Source of the DNA: Catenovulum agarivorans YM01
GTDB lineage: Bacteria > Pseudomonadota > Gammaproteobacteria > Enterobacterales > Alteromonadaceae
Assembly: GCF_000281085.1 (NCBI RefSeq)
Contig: NZ_JH767531.1
Span: 22,017-86,016 of the forward strand
DNA: 64,000 bases
Reading direction: 5' to 3'
A program made the translations under genes and the position numbers. Below the pieces are notes generated by a model. That model had not been told where the DNA came from and ran no database searches. It saw only the letters and a program-made list of their open reading frames with translations. The first letter of the stretch is position 1, and every line of letters begins with the position of its first letter. Of the stretch, positions 17,393 to 26,717 are shown in pieces.

Positions 17393-19483
17393 TTATTGAT
17401 AATGTGCAGATTGATCAGCCGAATTTCTTGCTGCTTGTGCCGCACTTGCCAGTGCATTTTTTATCGCTGTATTCTGCACTGGTTTAGTGATAAATAAATT
17501 CATTCCTGCCTGTTCGCATTTCAATTGGTCTGACTCGGACGTATTGGCGGTTAAAGCTGCAATGATGGCTTTTTCTGTCACCAGCTTGTCTGCACGCAAT
17601 ACTTGGGTTGCTTGCCAACCATCCATAATTGGCATAATGCAGTCCATAAAAATGAGGTCGTATTTTTCAGCACGGCATTTTTCGACAGCATCTTTGCCAT
17701 CAATCGCGATATCTGCGTTAATATTGAATTGACTTAAACATGAGGTCATTACAATACGGTTTATTTCGTTGTCATCGACTACCAACACGGCTAAACTGGA
17801 AAGATCTATCTCATTATCAGCCGTATCAGTTATATGAGTTTGCGCTTGCACACTTCCAACGGGCAATTGTAAGCGAATATTAAATGTAGAGCCGTGGCCA
17901 AATTCACTGCTAACCGACACTTGCCCTTGCATCATCTCAATTAACTCTTTAACAATCGACAGCCCTAACCCAGTGCCACCATATTTTTGAGTAATATTGC
18001 TTGCACCTTGGTTAAAAGGTTTAAACAAGGCTGTTATCGTCTCGGCTGTCATACCAATGCCAGTGTCAGATACCGCTATGTTTAAATCAACATACTCAGC
18101 GGATTTATCCGATTTGCATGCGACAACGGATAAAGTAACAGCACCTTGTTCAGTAAACTTAATCGCATTACTTAATAAGTTAGACACGATTTGGCTTAAG
18201 CGAGTTGAATCAAAATAAACAGCAACATCATCTGCGATTTGCAAATGACTGTTTAATTGAATCGATTTATTGGTACATACAGAGGTAAATAAATTGGTTA
18301 AATCGTTAAACACATCTTTTAACAGAAAGTGGCTGGGTTCAAGTTTTAGTTCGCCATGGCTAATTTTTGAATAATCTAACACCTCATTAATTATTGATAA
18401 CAAAATATCAGAGCTGCGCAATGCTACTGTTAATTGTTGTTTTAATTCTTGTGGGTTTTGCTCTGTCATTGCTGCGTTTAACATGCCTACTATGCCGTTT
18501 AACGGCGTTCTCAATTCATGGCTAATTTTTGCAAACAACTTACTTCTTTCATTCAGCATTAATTCAGCTGCTTCTTTTTGTCGCGCTAACATATTTTTAA
18601 GCTCAACCGCATCGGTAATATCCTGAACTGTGCCGAATAACCTAACGCATTTACCATTTTCAAACTCGGCAGAGCCTTGGGTGGCGATCCAAATAAGCTT
18701 GTTTTTTGCTGTGGTTATTTCTAACTCTAAATTCCAGCCTTCGCCGCTATTTATTGCATCTTCTACCGCTTGTTGAATCGTTTGTCTGCTTGTTCCTTCA
18801 TTATAAAATGTTAAAGCAGTTGCTAATTCCGGTTGGTAGCTCTGTGCAACTTCGTGGATGATTTTAGTTTGTTGGCTCCACTCCAGTGCATTATTGGTTA
18901 AGTCGAGCTGCCAAGTACCAATGTTGGCAGCTTGTTCTAACTTGCCTAAAGTTTGGTTATTTTGTTCTAGTTGTTCAATTGTTTTTCTACGTGCGATTTC
19001 TGCGCCTAACCACTGAGCAAATAATTCAATATAATCTATATGTTGTTGGGTGAAAGGTTGTGAAATTTTCGTAGCTGAAAAATTAACCGTGCCAATGCTA
19101 TTGCCATCCACTTGAATAGGCGCGCCGATATAAGACTCTAATTGAAAACCTTGATAACAAGGGTGAGTGGCAATTTCACTTTCTCCAGCGTGATGAAAAG
19201 CTAATGCTTGGCCTGCTTTGAGAGTATGCACACAATATGTGTTGCCTAACGGAAATTCTGCACCTGCGGCTAATTCGTTATTAAAACATGCAACATATTC
19301 TACCCTGTAATTATGCTGTTGAATTTTACTAATAATAGCGATATCGAGTTCAAATACTTGCAAACCAAAGGTTAATAGCGAATGCACTTTATCTTCAAAT
19401 TTAAGTGTTTGATCAGTAACTATATTGTGAAATGTTCGTAAAAAGCTCAATGCATACACTCCTTCAGCAACAGGCTCAGGCAT
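17393..19483 (-). CDS. Soluble GAF-PAS hybrid sensor histidine kinase
   Basis: The 696-residue product has no clear membrane segment. It contains a GAF domain (about 20-170), a PAS domain with PAC tail (about 180-300), a HisKA domain with ISHELRTPLNG (H322), a HATPase (about 430-550, DTGIGM and GGTGLGLSIV) and a receiver domain (about 570-690; LIFMDCIMP, D614). It would sense a small molecule or signal in the cytoplasm and pass phosphate along an internal relay. Start choice is unclear: the ATG at 19483 lies only 10 bases after a hairpin and lacks a ribosome site, while GAAGGAG followed by TTG at 19450 is a plausible alternative. No partner regulator is adjacent. Confidence 0.9.
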   Translation of the reverse strand: MPEPVAEGVYALSFLRTFHNIVTDQTLKFEDKVHSLLTFGLQVFELDIAIISKIQQHNYRVEYVACFNNELAAGAEFPLGNTYCVHTLKAGQALAFHHAGESEIATHPCYQGFQLESYIGAPIQVDGNSIGTVNFSATKISQPFTQQHIDYIELFAQWLGAEIARRKTIEQLEQNNQTLGKLEQAANIGTWQLDLTNNALEWSQQTKIIHEVAQSYQPELATALTFYNEGTSRQTIQQAVEDAINSGEGWNLELEITTAKNKLIWIATQGSAEFENGKCVRLFGTVQDITDAVELKNMLARQKEAAELMLNERSKLFAKISHELRTPLNGIVGMLNAAMTEQNPQELKQQLTVALRSSDILLSIINEVLDYSKISHGELKLEPSHFLLKDVFNDLTNLFTSVCTNKSIQLNSHLQIADDVAVYFDSTRLSQIVSNLLSNAIKFTEQGAVTLSVVACKSDKSAEYVDLNIAVSDTGIGMTAETITALFKPFNQGASNITQKYGGTGLGLSIVKELIEMMQGQVSVSSEFGHGSTFNIRLQLPVGSVQAQTHITDTADNEIDLSSLAVLVVDDNEINRIVMTSCLSQFNINADIAIDGKDAVEKCRAEKYDLIFMDCIMPIMDGWQATQVLRADKLVTEKAIIAALTANTSESDQLKCEQAGMNLFITKPVQNTAIKNALASAAQAARNSADQSAHYQ

Positions 19484-19493
19484 GTTTAAATAA

Positions 19494-19522
19494 TAGCCTA
19501 ACTTACAAATTAAGTTAGGCTA
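19494..19522 (-). terminator. Hairpin between FAD oxidoreductase and kinase genes
   Basis: TAGCCTAACTTA (19494-19505) and TAAGTTAGGCTA (19511-19522) make a perfect 12-bp stem with a 5-base loop. On the minus strand it is followed by a TATTATTT stretch. It probably ends the FAD oxidoreductase transcript. Confidence 0.65.
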
Positions 19523-19569
19523 ATCTTTGCTTATTTGTACTAGCGGCGTGTTTGGGGGTCTGGCATTAT

Positions 19570-21045
19570 TTAAATGGAATGACAAAATCTTAAGCTACTG
19601 AATTCATTAACCGCTAACTCTGCTGGATAACCACGCGCCTTAGCATAAGCTAGGGCTAACTCTGTTACTTGTTTTTCCTGACACGCCTGAGTAACTGGGA
19701 AGTGATGTTTGTTTAATCCCTCACCGAGTTGATTTGAATCGACCAATCCGCAATTTAATAAATCACGTAAAATCGCATCCGCTGCATTCAAAGCAGACGA
19801 CGCCTTTACGATTTCAGCTCTAGCGTATCGTTTATGGCTAAAAGAAGCCGACATAGCGCGTAAATCAGGATCTTCCCCCGGAATTTGCTGCGCGCCAAAC
19901 ATAGGTTTGCCATATACCTGAGCGGATGAAAATTCTGGAATAAATTGGCTGATATGTTTAATTGCGCCTAAGGTGCGTGACTGCACAGTCGCCGCTGGCC
20001 ATTGGTGATATATTTTATCTAAAAAGATTTGTGGCAATTTAGGTTGTGCGCTGTTGTTATTACTTGCAACCAAACCTTGTTCAAATAAGGTGATCTCTTT
20101 GGTCATACCATGCAATTGAAAATAACCATTGTGGTAAGGCGTCAATTGCGCCATGCCTTGAGGTGTACCGCGCTCACCATAAAATAACACCTCAGGCCAA
20201 AGCCCCTGACACTGCGGCCAATGTGCAACATAGGCAGCTTTAAATTCAACCATGCGCTGCCTGTTTATATTGATCAGGTCGTCTATTTCACCACTTTTAA
20301 AGCCACAGGCGTTAATTACATAATCAAAGTCTAATTGTTCTGTTTCGCTTGTATGTTGATTTTCAATGGTTAACTGCCAACCGTCAGGTGCTACTCGTGG
20401 AGATATGGCGGTAACTTTGCTGGCTAATTTTATATGACAGCGGGTCAAATTTTGTTGAGCTAATTCGGCAATCGCCGCAATGCGAAATGCCGACCAGCCA
20501 TATTCTTGCACTAACACCAGCGGAAATTTTAATTTAGACATATCAACATGTTTGGCAAAAGCAATTACCCAATCACTGCGTTTTGTGATTGCTGTTGGCA
20601 GTGGGCTCTTGGCTAAAGCCTGTAATTGCGCTTGTGAGTACAATTCAAAGTATTCGTCTGGCTCACCAAGTACTTTGTTGCTGGCATCGTCTTTGACCAA
20701 TTGGCGATATCTTTCACGCAGTTTGCTTAAACGCGGTAATAAATCCAATGGTTCGGTTTTTTCCGTTTTCGGTAAAGCAACAAGTGTTGCGCGCGCATTA
20801 ATCGCCAACGGGAATACTTTTGCAGTTTCAATAGCTTGCTGTAGCAAGGTTAAACATTGCTCATCAGATATTTCTCGGTAAAAATTACCACCAGCATGTA
20901 AATGGCAAAAAGGCGGGCCATTAACTAAGGTATCACCCTGCTCAATTACAGTGGTATCTATTCCGAGTTCAGAAAAACGTAAAGCTATAGTGGCGCCAGC
21001 AACACCGCCGCCAATAACTGCAACTTTAGCCGAAGGTTGGTTCAT
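19570..21045 (-). CDS. FAD-dependent oxidoreductase (DAO-type)
   Basis: The 491-residue protein opens with a dinucleotide-binding motif, VAVIGGGVAGATIALR (residues about 8-23), followed by a beta-strand ending in E (VIEQGD), typical of FAD binding. A later YVINACGFKSGE segment resembles the second FAD contact of amino-acid-oxidase-like enzymes. No membrane segment is seen, so it is probably cytoplasmic. The substrate is unknown; many conserved residues around HAGGNFY suggest a dedicated family found in marine gammaproteobacteria. It stands alone between a hairpin and a divergent cyclase gene, so the context gives little. Confidence 0.75.
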   Translation of the reverse strand: MNQPSAKVAVIGGGVAGATIALRFSELGIDTTVIEQGDTLVNGPPFCHLHAGGNFYREISDEQCLTLLQQAIETAKVFPLAINARATLVALPKTEKTEPLDLLPRLSKLRERYRQLVKDDASNKVLGEPDEYFELYSQAQLQALAKSPLPTAITKRSDWVIAFAKHVDMSKLKFPLVLVQEYGWSAFRIAAIAELAQQNLTRCHIKLASKVTAISPRVAPDGWQLTIENQHTSETEQLDFDYVINACGFKSGEIDDLININRQRMVEFKAAYVAHWPQCQGLWPEVLFYGERGTPQGMAQLTPYHNGYFQLHGMTKEITLFEQGLVASNNNSAQPKLPQIFLDKIYHQWPAATVQSRTLGAIKHISQFIPEFSSAQVYGKPMFGAQQIPGEDPDLRAMSASFSHKRYARAEIVKASSALNAADAILRDLLNCGLVDSNQLGEGLNKHHFPVTQACQEKQVTELALAYAKARGYPAELAVNEFSSLRFCHSI

Positions 21046-21245
21046 TCTCGTGTGCGATCAAGTTCAAATCGGTTATTGTAATAGATCTCAACCTAGTCAC
21101 CAACAGTTAAAGCTTAATATCAGACTATATGTTTCTGTTCCCTACTAGCTTTTGTTTGCAATCATAACGACAAGTGTGCCCTTCAATTGCAAAAATGACC
21201 ATGAGTCCTATACTCAATACAGTCATATTTTTTGAAATTTCTTCC

Positions 21246-22238
21246 ATGTCAGAACCTGAACACGAGTATATCGCCCTGCCGATAAAGTTTATCGAAGAGC
21301 TGAATTTAGCCAGTGATCTCAAGCAAACTTTGGCATGTATAGCCTCTTGGTGTTACTACATTTTCGATGTTTCGAGAGTAAGCATCACGCTATACAATGA
21401 AGACTCAAAAGCACTTACGGTATTTTCATTAGCGGGTAACACAGCGATAGAGCTTGGCACTGAAGTGCCAATTAACAGCTCTTTTGTTGGTCAGGTTTTT
21501 CAACAGCGCCAAGCAGAGCTTTATTTACACAGTAGTGGCAAAAATTACATTGATACAGACGCGCTCGCGCAAAATGGCATTTTCGCTTGTTTTGACGTGC
21601 CCCTGATCAAACAAAATGTATGTTATGGTACGCTCAATTTTGGCTTTAGTGACCAAGTAACTTCACAGTATTTTGACCAACGCAGCGCCAGCACCTTTGC
21701 CAATTTTCTTTCTGTGTACATTTACATGTATTACAGCTATAGCCAAGAACACGATTTCGCGAGGAAAGATCCGTTAACTAAACTGCCAAACCGTCGTGCA
21801 CTTATCGAAGATGCCAAACGTTTAATTAGTCAAAACGAATCAAATCTTCAATATTACCTGCTGCTTATTGATATAGATTATTTTAAAAATATTAACGACA
21901 CCTTCGGCCATGATTTCGGCGATAAAGTGTTGGTTAAATTTGCCCAAGAGCTCAGTGGCTGGTTTGCCAAAGAGTCAGTGCACTGCTATCGCTTAGGTGG
22001 CGAAGAATTTGTCGTGTTAATTGAGAAATCACAATTAGACAAGCTAGACGATCAGCTAGAGTCTTTAACTCAATTAGAGCTTAATTTGGAAGAACAGGTT
22101 ATTTCGATTTCAACCAGCATAGGGCTCGCTCAATTTCAAGCGAACGAAAGTAGCATAGCTAAAGCACTCTCTCGCGCAGATCAAGCTTTGTACCGTGCAA
22201 AAGACTTAGGCAGAGGTTTAGTAATAAAAGCTGAATAA
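21246..22238 (+). CDS. GAF-GGDEF diguanylate cyclase
   Basis: From the ATG at 21246 the protein has 330 residues; ATGs at 21195 and 21201 and a GTG at 21174 are in frame, and none has a good ribosome site. A GAF domain (about 10-165) precedes a GGDEF domain with the LTKLPNRR opening, DIDYFKNINDTFGHDFGD and an intact GGEEF (251-255), so it should make c-di-GMP. I see no RxxD product-inhibition site just before GGEEF. No membrane segment is visible. The gene is divergent from the FAD oxidoreductase gene and unlinked in function to the catabolic operon that follows. Confidence 0.88.
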   Translation: MSEPEHEYIALPIKFIEELNLASDLKQTLACIASWCYYIFDVSRVSITLYNEDSKALTVFSLAGNTAIELGTEVPINSSFVGQVFQQRQAELYLHSSGKNYIDTDALAQNGIFACFDVPLIKQNVCYGTLNFGFSDQVTSQYFDQRSASTFANFLSVYIYMYYSYSQEHDFARKDPLTKLPNRRALIEDAKRLISQNESNLQYYLLLIDIDYFKNINDTFGHDFGDKVLVKFAQELSGWFAKESVHCYRLGGEEFVVLIEKSQLDKLDDQLESLTQLELNLEEQVISISTSIGLAQFQANESSIAKALSRADQALYRAKDLGRGLVIKAE

Positions 22239-22246
22239 GGTTTACC

Positions 22247-22275
22247 TTGCAGAGTAGCATGATAAACACTAGAAT
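22247..22275 (+). promoter_or_regulatory. Sigma-70 type promoter of the DUF1080 lipoprotein gene
   Basis: TTGCAG (22247-22252) and TAGAAT (22270-22275) are separated by 17 bases, close to the housekeeping consensus. The -10 box overlaps the start of the palindromic operator, which suggests repression. Confidence 0.6.
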
Positions 22276-22288
22276 TGGTCCGGCCAAT
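22274..22288 (+). promoter_or_regulatory. GntR-type operator, site A
   Basis: ATTGGTCCGGCCAAT is a near-perfect 15-base palindrome of the TTGGY-RCCAA kind bound by FCD-type GntR regulators. It overlaps a -10 box and recurs (ATTGGCCTGACCAAT) next to the GntR gene 7 kb away. Confidence 0.65.
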
Positions 22289-22305
22289 TAAATCAAGGAA
22301 TTAAT

Positions 22306-23004
22306 ATGATAAAAAGTTACCTAGTGCTTGCCGTTTTATTGTTAAGCAGCTGTGCAAATACCAGTGTTGAAAAAAATAATAAAACTAATTTGCTCCAATC
22401 TTTAGACCAATGGCAAAACGTATACAATGATGGTGAAGCTAATTTGGTTGATGGTGAGATAGAGCTTATCTCCAAACGTAATTGGTTTTACCTAACTAAA
22501 AAACAATATAAAAACTTTATATTCGAGGCTGAAGTAAAAATGCCATCTGGCATTAGCGAATATTACAACTCAGGTTTTATTTTCCGCGCACAAGTTAGAG
22601 ATAAAGGTGATTTTCAAGAAGCTTATGGTTACCAAGCAGAAGTTGACCCAAGTGATAGAAAGTGGAGTGGTGGTTTATACGACCAAGGCCGACGTCAATG
22701 GCTAAACCCTATACACCCAAGCCGCTCTCACCCAGACGAAGATTTTAAACAAAATTTATCCCCAGATTGGACGGCCGAAAAATCGAACGCTTACAAAGCG
22801 GATGAATGGAACCAGTATAAAATTGAGTGTATAGGCTCTGAGATAAAAATTTACCTCAACGGTGTGTTAACTACTCACGTTATTGATACTAAAGATGCAC
22901 AAGGTTTTATCGGTATTCAACACCATGGCAGCAAAGCTTTTGCTGAAACAGGCGCACGCGATAACGTGGTTAGATTTAAAAATATCGTGATTACTGAGTT
23001 ATAA
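22306..23004 (+). CDS. DUF1080 / 3-keto-disaccharide hydrolase family lipoprotein
   Basis: The 232-residue protein has a lipoprotein signal (LLLSSC, Cys16) and a single LamG-like beta-sandwich of the DUF1080 family, now named after 3-keto-disaccharide hydrolase. Typical motifs are the FIFEAEVKMP strand, YYNSGFIFR, WNQYKIECIGSEIKIYLNG and GFIGIQHHG. Members act on 3-oxo-glycosides made by partner oxidoreductases. AAGGAA precedes the ATG. It faces a convergent operon with two Gfo/Idh/MocA proteins and shares an operator motif with that operon's regulator, so all likely work in one pathway. The glycoside substrate is unknown. Confidence 0.85.
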   Translation: MIKSYLVLAVLLLSSCANTSVEKNNKTNLLQSLDQWQNVYNDGEANLVDGEIELISKRNWFYLTKKQYKNFIFEAEVKMPSGISEYYNSGFIFRAQVRDKGDFQEAYGYQAEVDPSDRKWSGGLYDQGRRQWLNPIHPSRSHPDEDFKQNLSPDWTAEKSNAYKADEWNQYKIECIGSEIKIYLNGVLTTHVIDTKDAQGFIGIQHHGSKAFAETGARDNVVRFKNIVITEL

Positions 23005-23024
23005 GAAGTTATTTTGAGAAGTAT

Positions 23025-23049
23025 TTTGCCCGATGAAGGTTCGGGCAAA
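23025..23049. terminator. Hairpin between convergent catabolic genes
   Basis: TTTGCCCGA (23025-23033) pairs with TCGGGCAAA (23041-23049) around a 7-base loop in the gap between the convergent lipoprotein gene and the Gfo/Idh operon. The A/T base pairs at the foot allow use on both strands. Confidence 0.6.
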
Positions 23050-23073
23050 TTGACTCTGTTCAACTAGTCAAAC

Positions 23074-24156
23074 TTAAGCTCGATCCGCTACTTGCTGAGC
23101 CAACATACTCAACTCTGCCGCTTTAAAGGTATGTGATTGTTTCATCGCCAATTCTGTGCGGTTAATACAATCTAAAATCAATTGGCCAAAATACGGAAAG
23201 TGCGATTGGCCGTAACAGTCAATCTCGCTTTCAGATTCTTGGGTAACTAAAAATATCTTAGAAACCGGTGCTGCACGCGCAACATCCATATATTTTCTGA
23301 TTTCAATTGTACCTTCAGTGCCAACAATAAAACTGCGTCCATCCCCCCAAGTAGCTTGCCCTTGTGGGGTAAACCAATCGACTCTGGTATAAAACGAACA
23401 ACCGTTATCTCCTGTCATCGACGCCTCACCAAAGTCTTCTAATTCTGGTTTATCTGCATTATTTACATTGCGCACGCGGGCAAAATTAATGCAAGCATCG
23501 CTTGCACCCGAGTAGGTTAAGAACTGCTCTACTTGATGCGAACCTATATCAGTTAAAATGCCACCATAACTGGCTTTTTCAAAAAACCACGCTGGGCGAT
23601 TTTCTTTGGCTAATCTATGTGGAGCTAAGTTAATGACTTGAATAACTTTACCAATTTGACCTTCTGTGATTAATTCACCTGCACGCCACGCAGCTTCATT
23701 GTGCAACCTTTCTGCGTAATAAACAGCATAGATGCGTTTTGTTTGTTGCTGAACTTGTTTAACTTCTGCCAACTGTTCAAGCGTGGTAAATGGCGATTTA
23801 TCGGTAAAATAATCTTTACCCGCTTGCATCACTTGTATTCCTATTTGTGCGCGCACATTAGGAATAGCCGCTGATGCAACAAGTTGCGTTTGTTCATCTT
23901 GTAAAATTTGCTCGAAGCTGTCTGCTACCTGAACATTCGGGTATTTTTCACAAAACGCCGCGAGCTTTTTCGCATCAGGTTCGAACACATACTTTAGTGT
24001 TGCACCAGCTTGTAATAATCCATTGGTCTGACCAAAAATATGGCCATGATCTAAAAATGCCACTGAAAAATAAAATTGGTTTGGTTCAACAACTTTAACT
24101 GACTGGCCAACAGGCGCATAACTAGCGCCATCTTTGTGGTTAACTTTATTACTCAT
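23074..24156 (-). CDS. Gfo/Idh/MocA family oxidoreductase (divergent N-terminus)
   Basis: The 360-residue protein has the family layout: a Rossmann-like N-terminal half and an alpha/beta C-terminal half. The nucleotide-binding loop reads AFLDHGHIFG instead of the usual GxGxxG, and the EKP motif is replaced by DKSPF (near residue 120). GGILTDIGSHQVEQF carries the conserved D and H of the substrate region. It is the last gene of a four-gene operon, 7 bases after the permease gene. Its partner oxidoreductase two genes upstream is more canonical, so the two probably catalyse different steps on one sugar. No signal peptide is seen; it is likely cytoplasmic. The altered dinucleotide loop leaves cofactor use open. 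Confidence 0.85.
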   Translation of the reverse strand: MSNKVNHKDGASYAPVGQSVKVVEPNQFYFSVAFLDHGHIFGQTNGLLQAGATLKYVFEPDAKKLAAFCEKYPNVQVADSFEQILQDEQTQLVASAAIPNVRAQIGIQVMQAGKDYFTDKSPFTTLEQLAEVKQVQQQTKRIYAVYYAERLHNEAAWRAGELITEGQIGKVIQVINLAPHRLAKENRPAWFFEKASYGGILTDIGSHQVEQFLTYSGASDACINFARVRNVNNADKPELEDFGEASMTGDNGCSFYTRVDWFTPQGQATWGDGRSFIVGTEGTIEIRKYMDVARAAPVSKIFLVTQESESEIDCYGQSHFPYFGQLILDCINRTELAMKQSHTFKAAELSMLAQQVADRA

Positions 24157-24163
24157 TAGTTTT

Positions 24164-25537
24164 CTAACCCAACTTGATCATCATCGAATATACAACACTT
24201 GATAGTACCGCAGTTATGCACAATGCCATTGCTACGTTAAATACTAGCTTCTTTCGCCCTTTAGGGGTTGCATCACCCAAATAGGCTTGATTATTGTTTA
24301 AAAACGCCCAGCCGATATAAGCGATAGGCAATAAAAACCCACAGATTGCCGAGGTAGGAACAACTAGATATGGACCCATTTGTGACCAGTAAAATACACC
24401 AAGTACGGCTGGAGTTGGGGCAAGCAACGCGAGTTTGTATTTAAGGCCATCTTCCGGCCAGTTAAACATGGCCGCAGCAGCAGAGCCACAACATAGCATA
24501 TGCATAACTAGGGATCCCACAGCCATACCCAATATGCCAAATGCAAATATCAAACGACTGGTGACTTCATCTAACCCAGCTGACATAAACATAGTACCAG
24601 CCTGCACCGGACTTAGTTTACCTTGGATATCCATATCTGCGCCGAAAAAAGCTCCAGCTGCCGCAATAGAAATTAAACTGGTGACTAAAAAATATGGCAC
24701 AACCAAACCAAGCGCAATGTCGTATCTGGCTAGTTCTGCATGCTGCTTATTCCATTTTTTATGTAGCAAAGTGTAGCCGTAGATAAAGGTCATGTTAATA
24801 CCTACCGCACTGCCAAGTGCCGCCATTACAACAGTTACACCAGCACTATCGGTCGGCAAAGACCGCGGGACAAAACCCGACAATACCGCACCCCAATTAA
24901 TTTTACCGTTAAGTGCAGCGCTCATTACAACCCAAGCAAACGCGATAATTATCATACCGCTGAGCAATTTAATTCCAGTTTCGAAAACTTTAACTGCACG
25001 GCCATGCGAGCCATAGCTCCATGCTGTGTAAGCACAGCCAGCCCAAACTAGCGTAGCCAAAATCAGTAGATAGATATCGTGACTTAGCCAAGAATCGCTA
25101 TCTACGGTCAGGCCTGTGCTAACAGCAATAATTTCCTCAAGCATACCTGCGCTTAAAGGATAATGGGCAAAGCCCCAAATAATTGACGAAGCAAAAGCGG
25201 CAATCGCCCAGCCCCAAGCTAAATAAACGCTGACATGTTTTTTCATGGCAGTAAAAGGTTTAACTTGGGTGTGTAATGTTTGATGCGACAAAGCAAATAA
25301 CATGATGCAGCCAATTATCATGGCGATAGGTTGCACCCACAATAATTCGTAACCAAAAGTAGCGCCTATGGTTAATGAGGTAACCGCACTGCCACCACCA
25401 AGTGTCATTGCACCTTGTAACCAACCTGGGCCACTTAATTTGACATAACCAGGAACTCGTTTAAACCAAGGTTTTGCTGATAAAGCCTGTAGCGTTGCGC
25501 TTTCGGATGAATGGGTATCTGTGTCATATTGCGACAT
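24164..25537 (-). CDS. Nramp-related membrane permease lacking the metal-binding motifs
   Basis: This 457-residue protein has about eleven membrane segments and the overall pattern of Nramp transporters (GPGWLQGAMTLGGGS in the first segment). Canonical metal carriers have DPGN in segment 1 and MPH in segment 6. Here segment 1 shows TLGGGS and segment 6 GINMTF, so the metal ligands appear absent. That, and its place between two Gfo/Idh/MocA genes, suggests a different cargo such as a sugar, keto-sugar or acid; this is inference. AAGG precedes the ATG, and the gap to the upstream gene is 20 bases. A mislabel as manganese transporter would be easy. Confidence 0.78.
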   Translation of the reverse strand: MSQYDTDTHSSESATLQALSAKPWFKRVPGYVKLSGPGWLQGAMTLGGGSAVTSLTIGATFGYELLWVQPIAMIIGCIMLFALSHQTLHTQVKPFTAMKKHVSVYLAWGWAIAAFASSIIWGFAHYPLSAGMLEEIIAVSTGLTVDSDSWLSHDIYLLILATLVWAGCAYTAWSYGSHGRAVKVFETGIKLLSGMIIIAFAWVVMSAALNGKINWGAVLSGFVPRSLPTDSAGVTVVMAALGSAVGINMTFIYGYTLLHKKWNKQHAELARYDIALGLVVPYFLVTSLISIAAAGAFFGADMDIQGKLSPVQAGTMFMSAGLDEVTSRLIFAFGILGMAVGSLVMHMLCCGSAAAAMFNWPEDGLKYKLALLAPTPAVLGVFYWSQMGPYLVVPTSAICGFLLPIAYIGWAFLNNNQAYLGDATPKGRKKLVFNVAMALCITAVLSSVVYSMMIKLG

Positions 25538-25557
25538 AAAATAAACCTTATTATTGA

Positions 25558-26706
25558 TTATCTGTAGGATTTACTCATATCTACAGTAGCTTGAATATTG
25601 CTTTTCACGCGTAACTTCGACGAAGCTATTTTTTGCTCTAGTTGCTGTTGATAGGCTTTACGATCAAATGGTAGTTTAACCTGCTGATTGGTCCAACTTG
25701 ACATTAATATGCCGTTAGCAATATCAAGTGAAGCTAAACCAGCCTGTGCTGGTGTCATCAAAGTTTCTCCAAACAAAATCGCTCTTACAAAATTATTTAG
25801 AATAATCGCGTGTTGGTTTACTTTCTCATTAGCCGTGATGTCAGTTATTTCTACTTCGGGCATACCAAACATATCTGTGGTATTTCGGCTAAATGCTTGT
25901 GTGCTTTGGCCATTTAGTTTTTGAATCAATTTACCTGGTTCGAAATGTAGGCTACCTTTATCGCCGATTATATCGAAGCGATTGACACCGGGAGATTCGC
26001 CAGTTGATGCAACAAAAACACCGGTTGCCTTGTTGGTATAACGGAAATATGCAGTCACTTCATCTTCTACTTCAATGTCGTGATATTTACCAAATTCACA
26101 AAAACCGTTAATGCTGGCGGGTATACCACAAATCCACTGAAAAATATCAATATTATGAATACACTGGTTAACTAAAGCACCACCGCCTTCACCTTTCCAA
26201 GTTGCTCGCCAGTCGCTTGCCTGAAAATAAATTTCAGGCCTAAACCAATTTGTCATAGTCCAATGAGTGCGGGTAATTTCACCAAGTACACCTGAGTCGA
26301 CTATTTGTTTAATTTTAACGTAATTGGCATCGGTTCTTTGGTTTAACATCAGCGCAAATTGGGTGCCTGGCTGCACACTAGCAACTAACTGTTCACCTTC
26401 AAATGAAGACAATCCTATTGGTTTTTCCAGTAAAACATGAATGTTTTTTTGCAACGCGTATTGGCTAATCTCGAAGTGAGACATAGTTGGTGTCGCGATT
26501 AAAACAGCATCAACAATACCTGAATCTATCAGTGCCTTATAACAACTAAAATGACGAACACCTTCTAAATCGTTTGGCGTTTGCTGGCGAGAACATACAG
26601 CAGTTAATTTAGTATTTTCAACTTCACCCTGCAGCACATTATTAATGTGCTGTTGCGCTATATTGCCTAAGCCAATAACGCCCAATTTGACTATCTTGTC
26701 AGCCAT
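25558..26706 (-). CDS. Gfo/Idh/MocA family oxidoreductase
   Basis: The ATG at 26706 is preceded by GGGGA seven bases upstream and is preferred over a GTG four codons earlier. The 382-residue protein has an intact NAD(P) loop (VIGLGNIAQQH) and the EKP motif (LLEKPIGL). The catalytic region shows GGGALVNQCIHNIDIFQW with the conserved H and D. It is cytoplasmic by appearance. Such enzymes oxidise or reduce sugar hydroxyls and keto groups. It lies between the cytochrome-like gene (11-base gap) and the permease gene, in an operon that shares an operator with a 3-keto-glycoside hydrolase-type lipoprotein. The precise substrate is unknown. Confidence 0.9.
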   Translation of the reverse strand: MADKIVKLGVIGLGNIAQQHINNVLQGEVENTKLTAVCSRQQTPNDLEGVRHFSCYKALIDSGIVDAVLIATPTMSHFEISQYALQKNIHVLLEKPIGLSSFEGEQLVASVQPGTQFALMLNQRTDANYVKIKQIVDSGVLGEITRTHWTMTNWFRPEIYFQASDWRATWKGEGGGALVNQCIHNIDIFQWICGIPASINGFCEFGKYHDIEVEDEVTAYFRYTNKATGVFVASTGESPGVNRFDIIGDKGSLHFEPGKLIQKLNGQSTQAFSRNTTDMFGMPEVEITDITANEKVNQHAIILNNFVRAILFGETLMTPAQAGLASLDIANGILMSSWTNQQVKLPFDRKAYQQQLEQKIASSKLRVKSNIQATVDMSKSYR

Positions 26707-26717
26707 TGTCTTCCCCA

